NCBI RefSeq assembly: GCF_900141785.1
Contig: NZ_FQYP01000003.1
Location: 310,001 to 374,000, forward strand
DNA: 64,000 bases
Direction of reading: 5' to 3'
From: Aquimarina spongiae
GTDB lineage: Bacteria > Bacteroidota > Bacteroidia > Flavobacteriales > Flavobacteriaceae
The notes below the pieces were generated by a model, which saw only the letters and a list, made by a program, of their open reading frames with translations, made no database searches and had not been told where the DNA came from. Made by a program: the position numbers and the translations under genes. This document shows positions 1 to 9,394 of this stretch, in pieces (position 1 is the first letter of the stretch; each line of letters begins with the position of its first letter).

Positions 1-3000
1 GATTATCTGTATCGATATTACCATCGGTATCCAGGTTCACTCTAAAGTTCTCTGTATAAGTTTCAGAAAAGTTTCTGTTTGCACTAATATCCACCTTAAG
101 ATCCTTAAGCAATCCTAATGACGCCTGCACATTAAGCTGACGGCCTTCTACTTCTTGATACTGTTGGTTAAAATCCTGAAAAAGAGTCAGCCACCCGTTA
201 CGCGCAGCAATATCTCTAATTTCAGATTGGCTACCAAAAGTAAATCCTACAGTAGGCTTTAAGGTTCCCACAAAACCGGGCTCTCGAACATATCCTGGAA
301 GAAATATTCCATTATCTTGTTGATAATTTACATTGATCTTTTTTACCGCAGTAACCAAACCAATTAAGGTGTTATATGCCTTATCTCCAACAGTAAGTTT
401 AGTTTTTGTTGGTTTTACCTTTTTCTTTTTCTTCCCATCCTTACCTTCTAGCGCTGGTCCTTCTTGGTCTTTTGGACCTCTCTTTAAAGTGGATGATTTC
501 TTCTTTTTCCCTGGTTTTATCTTTGTCAACCCTACATATTTATATAGGGTATTCATATCTAACGAACCATTCAGAGTATGCACATTGGCATTTTGTACGG
601 TATTACCCAGATCAGGAATACCTTCTAAGGTCTTTAAAGCTTCACTTCCTTTTACCCATTGGAAGTCTGCATTATAGGTATATGTACCTCGCATAAACTT
701 CAACAGCGGAATTTTCTTGAAGGGTATTTCGTAATTTACCTGTAGCTGTTGGCTATGTGTATTCGCATCACCAATATCAAAGAAACCACTCCAAACGCCT
801 ATAGTATTATCCACCTCATTATTCTCATCAATAAAATTCTTTACTATTCTATTGTTGGCTGAAGTAAAACTAAAATTCAAAGACTTGGTAATTTGATGGT
901 TGATCCCATATTGCCAATCAAAAAGGAAATTTCTTTGAAACAGCGCAGGAAGCCTAATATCATCCGGCCCCAGGGTAATATCCCTAAACACCTGTTCATT
1001 ATACTGACGATTGATATTAGAATTCACAGAAATACTTGTTGGCAAAGGATTGAAATTAAAATCTTTTAATAGATCAAAATATCTGCTTTTACCCAAAAAC
1101 TTTATTTTCTTGAAAGGCTCAATCTCTTTTGGCTTAAAACTAAAGTCATAGGTAGCTCCTACCCTTACATTCTGGTCGAGGGATTTCTCTATCTCAAAAT
1201 CCCGATGATCTGTTTGATTATAAGTTCCTGAAAAAGTAAAATTCTCTACATCGTAAGGCATCGGTTTTTTACCCCCGGTGCGTTCTTTACGCAGCCCAAT
1301 TACATTAAAACTCTGTCGTTTGGTATAATCAGTAGATTGTCGTTCTACTCGTTCTTTTTCCTCGGGATCGGTAATATTATCTAATCGATCCTGCAACTCC
1401 AAATCTTGAAACTCTGGATCAAACTGAGGAGTAATCAACTCTTCTCCTCTACTATAGTTAAACGGGATTTGCACTCCCCATTTTTTTGGCAAAAGTTGTC
1501 CCAAATTTACATTTGTAGTAAGGTCATATTGTCTAAAATCCTCCTGACTTCTTTCGTTAGGCCCTTGCTCAATCCCCCCAAAACCAATAGTACTAATTCT
1601 ACCAGAAGCACTGATGTTTGCAAAATCAGCAATATTAGCATCCATATTTGCCACAGCTGCCCAACCTCCTCTGTTTTTAAGATCAGAAAGTCGCATTTCA
1701 TTAAACCAAACAAAACCAGATTGAGTACTTCCACTATCATTCTTTACCCCTACCATCATGAACCTTACATCACCAAAATTTGGATTCCCTTTGATTCCTA
1801 CTCGCAAATTATTAGGCCCATCAAAGAAATTAAGATCATTAACACTAAGAGCATCATTACCCAATACGGTAGATTTTATTTCCTGCAGAAACTCCAACGG
1901 AAGACTTAACCGGTTAGCAGAAGGCCAAACACCTTCTGGTGAACTATCTCCTAGATCAGAGACTTCTAAGGGTAATTCTATTTGATAGAAATTATTTGTA
2001 AAATCATTACCCATTCTAATGAATGCCCTCAGTTCTCCATCTTCCAAAGAAATGTTTCCTGGTAAGTTTTCTGCATGCAGAAACATTTCGAGGTTTTCAT
2101 ATTGCCTCATATCCACATTAAAGTTCTTATACACACCACGCGCATCACCGGATTGTAGATCTGTCACCCCCAGGGCGAGGGACCTTTCATCTTCACGAAT
2201 AATATTGTTATTGTTATTTAACTGCTCTCGCACTACTCCAGGAGGCGTGGTATAGTTATTAGTTTCCTCAGCACTTACCGAAGTTACGATCACTTCGCTA
2301 TCCCCAAATACGTTAAGACCACTGGTTGGGTCATTGGTTTCATTACCTTCAACAATATATCGTCTATAGTCACCTCTTACCAGATCCATGGTTCCAAAAC
2401 GCAATAATGCAGGTTGGTCAAAATCGGTAAGGTACATTCGCATAAAGCGAATAGACCTAAAGTCGCTAATATTAATAGCATTGGTAGGTTCGTAAATAGG
2501 AACTTTAAATCGCACCCATCTGGTCTCTATAATACGGCCTCCTACTTCAGACTCCACAATATCAGGAACATCAGAAATATATCCTGTATTACCGTCATTC
2601 CCTATATCCATCCCTTCAAAAATCGGAATCTCATACTCAAAATAACTATTAATCGTATTCATTGTATTATCCCGATTCACATCCTCTGCTGTAGGGAAAG
2701 TGGTATTTCCTCGATCTGTGTTACCTACGTCGGTAGGTGAGTTTCCTTGAGTACCATTATAATTTCGATAACGCTCAACGATACCTCCTTCTCCCTGCAA
2801 GAAAAATCTATAGTTATCCCCAGACGGATCATCCAGAGATTGGAATAAAGCAAACTCTGGTTTTGCCCTCTCTTCGGCATCACTCAACCCATCAAAACCT
2901 GCATCCTGATCTACTCTTGCCTGTCCTTCGGTATCAAAAGCATAAATTAACGATTGATTTACCGGTACTCTTGCATATTCTGTCTCTACAGTTGCCCCAT

Positions 3001-6000
3001 CGGTTCCCTGAGCGGGAAGTCCATTTTCGTACTGCTTTCTTCCATCCTTAAGAACATCCTCACTAATGTTACCAAGGTTAAAAATAATGGTACCATTTGT
3101 AGTTTCTGTCAAAGGCTCTTGTGTTCCATTTGTTCCTCTGAAAAAAGGATCCATCAACCAAAACTCTATGAATTCTACGTTGGACTGTTCAAAGTTAGTA
3201 GAGGTTAATTGCCTCGTAATTCCACCAAAGTTCTCTTCAGGATCTGGTGCTGGTAAAGTACTCCCCGGAGCATAGGCAGGATTGAAATTATACTGTCCTC
3301 TAACTCCTGGTTCGTAGTTTAAATCCAGGGTAAAAAGTGCCAATGATTGTCCTTGCGGAATATCAGTATTTGGAAAAATCTCGTCGATAAAAGTTCTTCT
3401 GGTTCTATTGGATGCCAGATCTTCATCAGTAATCCCACTAGGTCGGCTAGCACTATAGAAAATAGGGTCTATCGAGTACCAGGACAGCTTTGCTCGCTTG
3501 TACCCAGACTCCAGGCCATCGACTACAATTTGACTTGTTGGATTATTCGGATCCCCAAAACCAATCGGCACACTCGATAGCTCCCAAGACAACGGAGAAG
3601 ACACATCAATTCGAGTCTGCGCCCCTTCAAAGTCATCGATATATGTAGTCACTCTACCGTCAAAATCAGCTCCTTTTGGTGCTCCTGCAATTAAATATGC
3701 CCCTTCGGCTCTTACCGATACATTTGAAGGTACATCGGTATCAATATTGGGTAATTTATTTACCAATCTGGTTAACAAAGGAACTTCTGTAGAATAGCTA
3801 AGATTGAATCCTAAAATTGTGTTATTAATGGGTTCAAAATCGTAGCTCGATTTTTGTGTAATCGGTCGTTCATTCAAATTCAAAAACGTACCTCCAACAA
3901 TGAAATCATCATTAAACTTATGTTCAACATTAATCCCTGTAAATCGTTTTGTCTGCTGACCAAACACCGCATTATTTTCTGTTGAAACCTGAATTGGGGT
4001 ATTCGATGACAACAAAGCTTCGTCTAAAATGTTCACCCTTCCCAACTGGTAATTTACAGTATAATCCACACCTTCCTGAAGTACTCTACCTCCAGCGGTT
4101 ACGGTAACCGACCCTTGCGGGACATTAAATGCTCCCAATGGAATACCATCTTGACCAGAAGACTTGTACCGCCCTTTTAATTGAAAATAGTTTCTATCTG
4201 CAGATTGCTGTTCCGCAACCACTTTGGTCTGCGTATACAGATCTCTAAATACATATTCTGCCTGATTTGGATTATAAGTAGTTGGATCTATATAATTAGC
4301 CCCCGCAGGACCATTGTCTAGTTTATCAAAGAGGTGTTCTCCGAAAGGTTCAATTGTGGTAAAAATAATTCTTCCATTTTCTGTATCCACCGTTATTCCC
4401 GGGACATAGTCAAAGAAACCATCTCCTCCCGACACCGGGTCATTGTTAGGATTCAAACGATCCATATTGAACACCTGCAATAAGGTGGTTTGTTCTACAT
4501 CATCTGGTAAAGGTACCGCAGAACCTTCGGCTGCTACAATATAATTTAAGGGCGATGGGTTGGTATATAATATATTTAATCTGAAATCATTTTGCTCTAA
4601 TCGAAATGCACCTGTGCTATAGATATTCTTCATCATCAGGTCCCATATAGGAAGGTTTACATTCGTAATTGGGCTTTTCAACATCTTAACCACTAAACTT
4701 TGACTAGAACCAACTTCTACTCCTGTACCTGTCCCCGTATCTACATTATCACCTATGGTAGCATCTACGCCATCATTAGCAAATTCACCAACCTGGAAAA
4801 CTCGACCTCCAACGGTATATTGAAAGGCAACACCAAGTACCTCATCGTTATTCAATCGTTGGTTTAAGGAGATGTATCCTAATTGTGTGTTTAAGGTATA
4901 TTCTGAAGGCAATAATTTTCTAGCATTTTCCAAAATAGCGTAATCGAAACCTTCTGCAAAATTCGAGATTGGGCCAATAAAACCTTGTTGAACAGTAGGT
5001 ATTTGCCGTACCGCATCAGTAATTGGCCCTGCAGGTCCAATAGCTGTTGGATCCAAATCATTATTTGGGTTATCCGGAAATGCTCCTGGGCCTGTATTAA
5101 ATAGTGTTCCCGGAATAGTAAAGTTTCCAGGGTCTGGAGCTTCTCCCAAATCCTGAAGCGCAACAATATTACGTGCATTGGTTAGGGTTTGAGCACTCGT
5201 AGCTCTGTTTGTTACCCAAACCTCAAGTCGAGTGATCTGAACATTGTTATTGATAAACGGATAATTAGTTAATGCTGCGTCATAATTATCCCTGAAATAG
5301 TGCGCCAAGAAAAAGTGGCGATTTTCGTCATAATCCCATGCAAAAAGTTCGAAGTCCTCTACAGTTCCCCCTCCTTGCACATTTACAGATCTAGTTTCTG
5401 ATCTTTGCTCAGAGAACACCCCAGTAATGGTTGTTCGACCAAATTGCAGCCCCATCTTCACTCCAAAAAGACTTTGCGCTCCCTGAATCAATGAACTATT
5501 CAGAGGCATACTCACATTACCCACTTCTATACTTTGAATAATATCATCTTCTGTAGGTGTATATTCTAATTTTAACTGATTCTGGAAATCAAAAGTAGAT
5601 TCGGTGTCGTAATTAGCTGTTATTTGTAATCGCGTACCGATTTTACCCAAAAGACTTAGACTAATACGCTGATCAAAATCAAAGGTAAAATTACTTCGGT
5701 TACGTGGAGAAAAAGCAGGATTATCTTGTTTGGTATACAATAATCCAAGATCCATTTCTACAGATCCCTGTGGAATAATTTCTATTTCATTTCCTCCGAA
5801 TACGGACTCAAAAAAGCTCGAGTTTACGTAAAAAATAGGTAGTAAGTTCTTACGTTTTTCTTCACTTCCATCTTTCTTACCACTAAACGCTTCGATTTTT
5901 TCTTTAAAATATGCTCTTCGTTGCTCTTCTGCTACCAAAGCTTCATACTCCTCTGGAGTCAAAAAAAGTGGATATCTCACATTAAAATCGCCCAGCATCT

Positions 6001-6214
6001 CCCGATAAATATATCTATTGGTAATGGGATCATATTCATATTTTGCAACAATGCTGTTAGGATCTGGTAGTGAGAGTTCCCCTAGAGAATATGTAGTACT
6101 GGTAGAATCGCGTACGGTCTCATTTTCCTGTCCGTACAACACCCCACTATAAAGTGTTATCAAACATACTAGTATCCTAAAAAAATTAAAGCGTAAGTAA
6201 TATAACGAACTCAA
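1..6214 (-). CDS. sprA: Type IX secretion outer-membrane translocon SprA (3' end beyond window)
   Basis: SprA is the giant outer-membrane beta-barrel through which type IX secretion cargo and gliding adhesins leave the cell. About 2071 codons are visible; the C-terminal part lies beyond base 1. The frame is open throughout and is beta-rich and Asn/Asp/Gly-rich. Family-like stretches include SLGELSLPDPNSIV near the N-terminus and SANRNFSETYTENF near the window edge. No ATG precedes the signal peptide. The best start is TTG at 6214, followed by a hydrophobic segment (FFRILVCLITLYSGVLYG) ending at GQ; the first in-frame Met lies about 70 codons later and would remove the export signal. The start is 5 nt after the ruvA stop, so the two are probably co-transcribed. 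The ruvA-sprA order is, as I recall, common in flavobacteria. Confidence 0.93.
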   Translation of the reverse strand, partial: MSSLYYLRFNFFRILVCLITLYSGVLYGQENETVRDSTSTTYSLGELSLPDPNSIVAKYEYDPITNRYIYREMLGDFNVRYPLFLTPEEYEALVAEEQRRAYFKEKIEAFSGKKDGSEEKRKNLLPIFYVNSSFFESVFGGNEIEIIPQGSVEMDLGLLYTKQDNPAFSPRNRSNFTFDFDQRISLSLLGKIGTRLQITANYDTESTFDFQNQLKLEYTPTEDDIIQSIEVGNVSMPLNSSLIQGAQSLFGVKMGLQFGRTTITGVFSEQRSETRSVNVQGGGTVEDFELFAWDYDENRHFFLAHYFRDNYDAALTNYPFINNNVQITRLEVWVTNRATSAQTLTNARNIVALQDLGEAPDPGNFTIPGTLFNTGPGAFPDNPNNDLDPTAIGPAGPITDAVRQIPTVQQGFIGPISNFAEGFDYAILENARKLLPSEYTLNTQLGYISLNQRLNNDEVLGVAFQYTVGGRVFQVGEFANDGVDATIGDNVDTGTGTGVEVGSSQSLVVKMLKSPITNVNLPIWDLMMKNIYSTGAFRLEQNDFRLNILYTNPSPLNYIVAAEGSAVPLPDDVEQTTLLQVFNMDRLNPNNDPVSGGDGFFDYVPGITVDTENGRIIFTTIEPFGEHLFDKLDNGPAGANYIDPTTYNPNQAEYVFRDLYTQTKVVAEQQSADRNYFQLKGRYKSSGQDGIPLGAFNVPQGSVTVTAGGRVLQEGVDYTVNYQLGRVNILDEALLSSNTPIQVSTENNAVFGQQTKRFTGINVEHKFNDDFIVGGTFLNLNERPITQKSSYDFEPINNTILGFNLSYSTEVPLLTRLVNKLPNIDTDVPSNVSVRAEGAYLIAGAPKGADFDGRVTTYIDDFEGAQTRIDVSSPLSWELSSVPIGFGDPNNPTSQIVVDGLESGYKRAKLSWYSIDPIFYSASRPSGITDEDLASNRTRRTFIDEIFPNTDIPQGQSLALFTLDLNYEPGVRGQYNFNPAYAPGSTLPAPDPEENFGGITRQLTSTNFEQSNVEFIEFWLMDPFFRGTNGTQEPLTETTNGTIIFNLGNISEDVLKDGRKQYENGLPAQGTDGATVETEYARVPVNQSLIYAFDTEGQARVDQDAGFDGLSDAEERAKPEFALFQSLDDPSGDNYRFFLQGEGGIVERYRNYNGTQGNSPTDVGNTDRGNTTFPTAEDVNRDNTMNTINSYFEYEIPIFEGMDIGNDGNTGYISDVPDIVESEVGGRIIETRWVRFKVPIYEPTNAINISDFRSIRFMRMYLTDFDQPALLRFGTMDLVRGDYRRYIVEGNETNDPTSGLNVFGDSEVIVTSVSAEETNNYTTPPGVVREQLNNNNNIIREDERSLALGVTDLQSGDARGVYKNFNVDMRQYENLEMFLHAENLPGNISLEDGELRAFIRMGNDFTNNFYQIELPLEVSDLGDSSPEGVWPSANRLSLPLEFLQEIKSTVLGNDALSVNDLNFFDGPNNLRVGIKGNPNFGDVRFMMVGVKNDSGSTQSGFVWFNEMRLSDLKNRGGWAAVANMDANIADFANISASGRISTIGFGGIEQGPNERSQEDFRQYDLTTNVNLGQLLPKKWGVQIPFNYSRGEELITPQFDPEFQDLELQDRLDNITDPEEKERVERQSTDYTKRQSFNVIGLRKERTGGKKPMPYDVENFTFSGTYNQTDHRDFEIEKSLDQNVRVGATYDFSFKPKEIEPFKKIKFLGKSRYFDLLKDFNFNPLPTSISVNSNINRQYNEQVFRDITLGPDDIRLPALFQRNFLFDWQYGINHQITKSLNFSFTSANNRIVKNFIDENNEVDNTIGVWSGFFDIGDANTHSQQLQVNYEIPFKKIPLLKFMRGTYTYNADFQWVKGSEALKTLEGIPDLGNTVQNANVHTLNGSLDMNTLYKYVGLTKIKPGKKKKSSTLKRGPKDQEGPALEGKDGKKKKKVKPTKTKLTVGDKAYNTLIGLVTAVKKINVNYQQDNGIFLPGYVREPGFVGTLKPTVGFTFGSQSEIRDIAARNGWLTLFQDFNQQYQEVEGRQLNVQASLGLLKDLKVDISANRNFSETYTENFRVNLDTDGNIDTDN

Positions 6215-6219
6215 AGTTT

Positions 6220-6801
6220 TTATAAATTTTTTAGTGCTTGTTTAATAATATTTTCAACTGTTTCGTTTGGGGTGTTTTTAAGAATTCTATCAACAACTTT
6301 GGTGGCGAGCTTTCGATTAAATCCTAGGGTTTCTAATGCAGATAACGCTTCATCCTTGTTCGTATTGCTTTGAGACACCGAAACTTCATCAATATTATAA
6401 ACTTTAAGAATTTTGTCTTTTAGGTCGATAATGACCCTTTGCGCGGTTTTGGCTCCAATACCTTTTATAGACTGAATAGTAGCCACATCATTTGATGCGA
6501 TTGCTTCTTTAATTTGATCCGGGTGCAATGATGACAACATGGTTCGAGCGGTACTTGCTCCAATTCCAGAAACCGAAATTAGTAGTCTAAAAATTTCGCG
6601 CTCTGATTTTTCAACAAAACCGAATAGGGTATGCGAATCTTCTTTAACCTGCAAATGTGTATAAAGCTGTAGTACTTCTTCATCGGGTAGTAATGAAAAA
6701 GTATGTAATGAAATATGTAGCAAATACCCTACTCCACCACAATCTATTACTACATCAGTTGGATTTTTTTCAACAAGCCTCCCCTTGATATGTGTGACCA
6801 T
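6220..6801 (-). CDS. ruvA: Holliday junction DNA helicase subunit RuvA
   Basis: RuvA binds the four-way Holliday junction as a tetramer and loads the RuvB motor for branch migration during recombination and repair. The 193-residue length is normal. The N-terminal OB-fold begins MVTHIKGRLVEKNPTDVVID. Two helix-hairpin-helix DNA-binding motifs follow, at about residues 71-90 (VSGIGASTARTML) and 106-125 (IKGIGAKTAQRVI). The C-terminal RuvB-contacting three-helix domain contains EALSALETLGFNRKLATK. The gene sits directly upstream of sprA with a 5-nt gap. A TACATTTG box lies about 25 nt before the start. ruvB is unlinked, at 22.7-23.8 kb. Confidence 0.97.
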   Translation of the reverse strand: MVTHIKGRLVEKNPTDVVIDCGGVGYLLHISLHTFSLLPDEEVLQLYTHLQVKEDSHTLFGFVEKSEREIFRLLISVSGIGASTARTMLSSLHPDQIKEAIASNDVATIQSIKGIGAKTAQRVIIDLKDKILKVYNIDEVSVSQSNTNKDEALSALETLGFNRKLATKVVDRILKNTPNETVENIIKQALKNL

Positions 6802-6824
6802 GTGTTAAGTTGATGTTAAGCAAC

Positions 6825-6832
6825 CAAATGTA
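6825..6832 (-). promoter_or_regulatory. Candidate -7 box for ruvA-sprA
   Basis: TACATTTG on the minus strand matches the Bacteroidota -7 consensus TAnnTTTG, 24 nt upstream of the ruvA ATG and downstream of the maeB terminator. No clear TTTG -33 element is present, so the call rests on one box. Confidence 0.45.
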
Positions 6833-6860
6833 ATAAAATTATACTACATAAAATGCTAAA

Positions 6861-6898
6861 AAATAAGCTTTAAAAAATTCAATTTTTAAAGCTTATTT
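6861..6898 (-). terminator. Intrinsic terminator after maeB
   Basis: A perfect 16-bp inverted repeat (6861-6876 with 6883-6898) has a 6-nt loop. On the minus strand it runs into a U-rich tract, which suits termination of maeB just before ruvA. The stem is AT-rich. The plus strand is also T-rich after the stem. Confidence 0.75.
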
Positions 6899-6919
6899 AT
6901 TCTTCTTTTTTTTCTAGGT

Positions 6920-9244
6920 TTACTTCAACTCTTCCAGCACTCCTTTTGCGATACTGGACAAATCTCGATCTCTCTTTTCTTTCTCTTGCGCATCAATCAC
7001 GGCAACTGCGGCCATGTTGATCATCTCATCAACACTTGCACCAAGTTGTAGAATATGTACAGGTTTGTTCATTCCCATCATAATGGGCCCAATCGACTCT
7101 GCACTATTTAACTCACTCAAAAGCTTGTAGTTACTATTGGCAGAATCCAAACTAGGAAATACCAATGTATTTACTTTTTCGCCATTAATTTTGGAAAAAG
7201 GAAACTTATCTTTTCGCATTTTTCTATTGAGTGCAAAATTCATTTGTAATCCTCCATCCACAATCAGACTAGGATAATAACGATGCAGATACGCTACTGC
7301 ATCCTGAACTTTTTCGGCACTTGGATGATTAGACGAACCAAAATTAGCATACGAAATCATTGCCACTACAGGTTTTACTCCAAACATTTCTACTGTTCTT
7401 GCCGTCATTTGTGCAATTTTAGCCAATTCTTTTGATGTAGGATCAATGTTTATTGATGTATCACTGATAAACAATGGCCCTTTATTAGTCATCATCACAT
7501 TCATAGTAGCAATACGCGTGGCTCCTTTTGCCAAACCAATAAGATCCAACATCGGTTTCACCACCGTAGGATAGCTACGAGAATACCCAGATAGCAACGC
7601 ATCTGCATCACCTTCGTTGACCATCATGGCAGCAAAGTAATTTCGTTCTCTCAACAATCTTTGAGCATCATACAAGGTAATCCCTTTGCGCTTATTTGCT
7701 TCCCAATATTTACGAGCGTAGTGATTCTTACGCTCTATTTCTTCATCAGCTTTGGGATCTATGATATCGATTCCTTCAGGATCAAAATCAATCTCATTCA
7801 TCAGTTCGATGATAATATCTTTTCGCCCCAATAAAATAGGATAAGCAATTCTTTCCTCTTTAACAGCTTGTGCCGCTTTTAGCACATCAAGATGATCTGC
7901 TTCAGCAAAAACAACACGTTTGGGGTTGGTTCTAGCACGATCCAAAAGTAATCTCACTAGTTTATTATCATTCCCCATACGTTCTAACAATTCGTCCTCG
8001 TACTTTTGCCAGTCGGTTATAGGCTCAGTAGCAATCCCACTATCCATCGCTGCTTTTGCCACCGCAGGAGGTACTTTTGCGATCAACCTTGGATCAAAAG
8101 GTTTTGGAATGATATATTCTTTACCAAAATTAAGACGTGTTTCTCCATAAGCAATATTTACCTGTTCTGGAACCGGTTCTTTGGCCAACTCTGCCAAAGC
8201 TTTTACCGCTGCCATTTTCATTTCTTCATTAATTCCTGTAGCACGCACATCCATGGCCCCTCTAAATATAAACGGGAAACCTAAAACATTATTTACCTGA
8301 TTAGGATGATCACTTCTACCAGTAGCCATAATCGCATCCTTCCTTGTTTTGATCGCTAGATCATAGCTAATTTCGGGATCTGGATTTGCCATAGCGAATA
8401 CGATTGGATCATCATTCATAGACAACAACATCTCTGGCGTTACCAAATTTGCCATAGACAATCCGATAAACACATCTGCGCCTTCCATCGCATCTTTTAG
8501 TTCGTGCAAATCTCGACCTGTAGCAAACTCTGCTTTTTCTTTGGTGAGATTATCTCTGTCCTTTCTTATGACTCCTTTACTATCCGTCATAACGATATTT
8601 TCGGCTCTGGCACCAAAGGCTTTATACAGCCTTGTACAGGAAACGGCTGCTGCTCCCGCTCCACTAACTACAATTTTGACATCTTCAATATTTTTCTCTG
8701 CTATTTCGAGTGCATTTAATAACGCAGCTGCAGAAATGATTGCTGTTCCATGTTGATCGTCGTGCATCACAGGGATATCCAGCTCTTCCTTTAATCGTCT
8801 TTCGATCTCAAAAGCTTCTGGAGCTTTAATATCTTCTAAATTGATCCCTCCAAAAGTGGGAGCAATATTTTTTACCGTCTCGATAAAAGCATCTACATCT
8901 TTGGTATCTACTTCGATATCAAACACATCTATTCCTGCAAAAATCTTAAATAGCAGTCCTTTCCCCTCCATTACTGGCTTGGATGCTTCGGGTCCAATAT
9001 CCCCTAGACCTAGTACTGCAGTACCATTGGATATTACCGCCACCAAATTTCCTTTGGCTGTATATTTGTATACGTTAGAAACGTCCTTTTCTATTTCTAA
9101 ACAAGGCTCAGCAACTCCTGGAGAGTATGCCAAAGACAGGTCTCTCTGAGTATTATATTTCTTGGTAGGTACTACTTTGATTTTACCGGGGGTGGGCTTG
9201 GCATGATAAATTAATGCCTCTCTTCTTTTACTTTCGATACTCAT
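6920..9244 (-). CDS. maeB: NADP-dependent malic enzyme MaeB with phosphotransacetylase-like C-terminus
   Basis: The enzyme oxidatively decarboxylates malate to pyruvate, making NADPH. The 774 residues are the long MaeB form. The N-terminal malic domain (about 1-160) carries SLAYSPGVAEPC and HDDQHGTAI. An NAD(P)-binding Rossmann region follows at about 165-390 (VVSGAGAAAVSC). From about residue 430 there is a phosphate acetyl/butyryltransferase-like domain (RVVFAEADHLDVLKAA, and later NFGSSNHPSAEKVQDAVAYL). In known MaeB proteins that domain is usually regulatory rather than catalytic. The gene appears monocistronic, with its own -7 box upstream and a strong hairpin downstream. Confidence 0.96.
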   Translation of the reverse strand: MSIESKRREALIYHAKPTPGKIKVVPTKKYNTQRDLSLAYSPGVAEPCLEIEKDVSNVYKYTAKGNLVAVISNGTAVLGLGDIGPEASKPVMEGKGLLFKIFAGIDVFDIEVDTKDVDAFIETVKNIAPTFGGINLEDIKAPEAFEIERRLKEELDIPVMHDDQHGTAIISAAALLNALEIAEKNIEDVKIVVSGAGAAAVSCTRLYKAFGARAENIVMTDSKGVIRKDRDNLTKEKAEFATGRDLHELKDAMEGADVFIGLSMANLVTPEMLLSMNDDPIVFAMANPDPEISYDLAIKTRKDAIMATGRSDHPNQVNNVLGFPFIFRGAMDVRATGINEEMKMAAVKALAELAKEPVPEQVNIAYGETRLNFGKEYIIPKPFDPRLIAKVPPAVAKAAMDSGIATEPITDWQKYEDELLERMGNDNKLVRLLLDRARTNPKRVVFAEADHLDVLKAAQAVKEERIAYPILLGRKDIIIELMNEIDFDPEGIDIIDPKADEEIERKNHYARKYWEANKRKGITLYDAQRLLRERNYFAAMMVNEGDADALLSGYSRSYPTVVKPMLDLIGLAKGATRIATMNVMMTNKGPLFISDTSINIDPTSKELAKIAQMTARTVEMFGVKPVVAMISYANFGSSNHPSAEKVQDAVAYLHRYYPSLIVDGGLQMNFALNRKMRKDKFPFSKINGEKVNTLVFPSLDSANSNYKLLSELNSAESIGPIMMGMNKPVHILQLGASVDEMINMAAVAVIDAQEKEKRDRDLSSIAKGVLEELK

Positions 9245-9279
9245 ACTAAATCAAGATAAATGTGAGAATACTAAGTATA

Positions 9280-9287
9280 CAAAGGTA
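9280..9287 (-). promoter_or_regulatory. Candidate -7 box for maeB
   Basis: TACCTTTG on the minus strand matches TAnnTTTG, 36 nt before the maeB start codon. No convincing -33 TTTG is seen. Confidence 0.45.
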
Positions 9288-9394
9288 CAAGTCTGTATGA
9301 GATGCTAAAATTTAAACCGTGTAATCTTTGAAAAAATAGAGATAACTAAAAACAATGATATTTTTTAACAGTTTGATTGATAATTTATCATATA

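Noticed and set aside
1406..1909. 167-codon open frame on the plus strand
   Set aside because: It lies wholly opposite sprA, has no recognisable domain and follows the codon shadow of the minus-strand gene.
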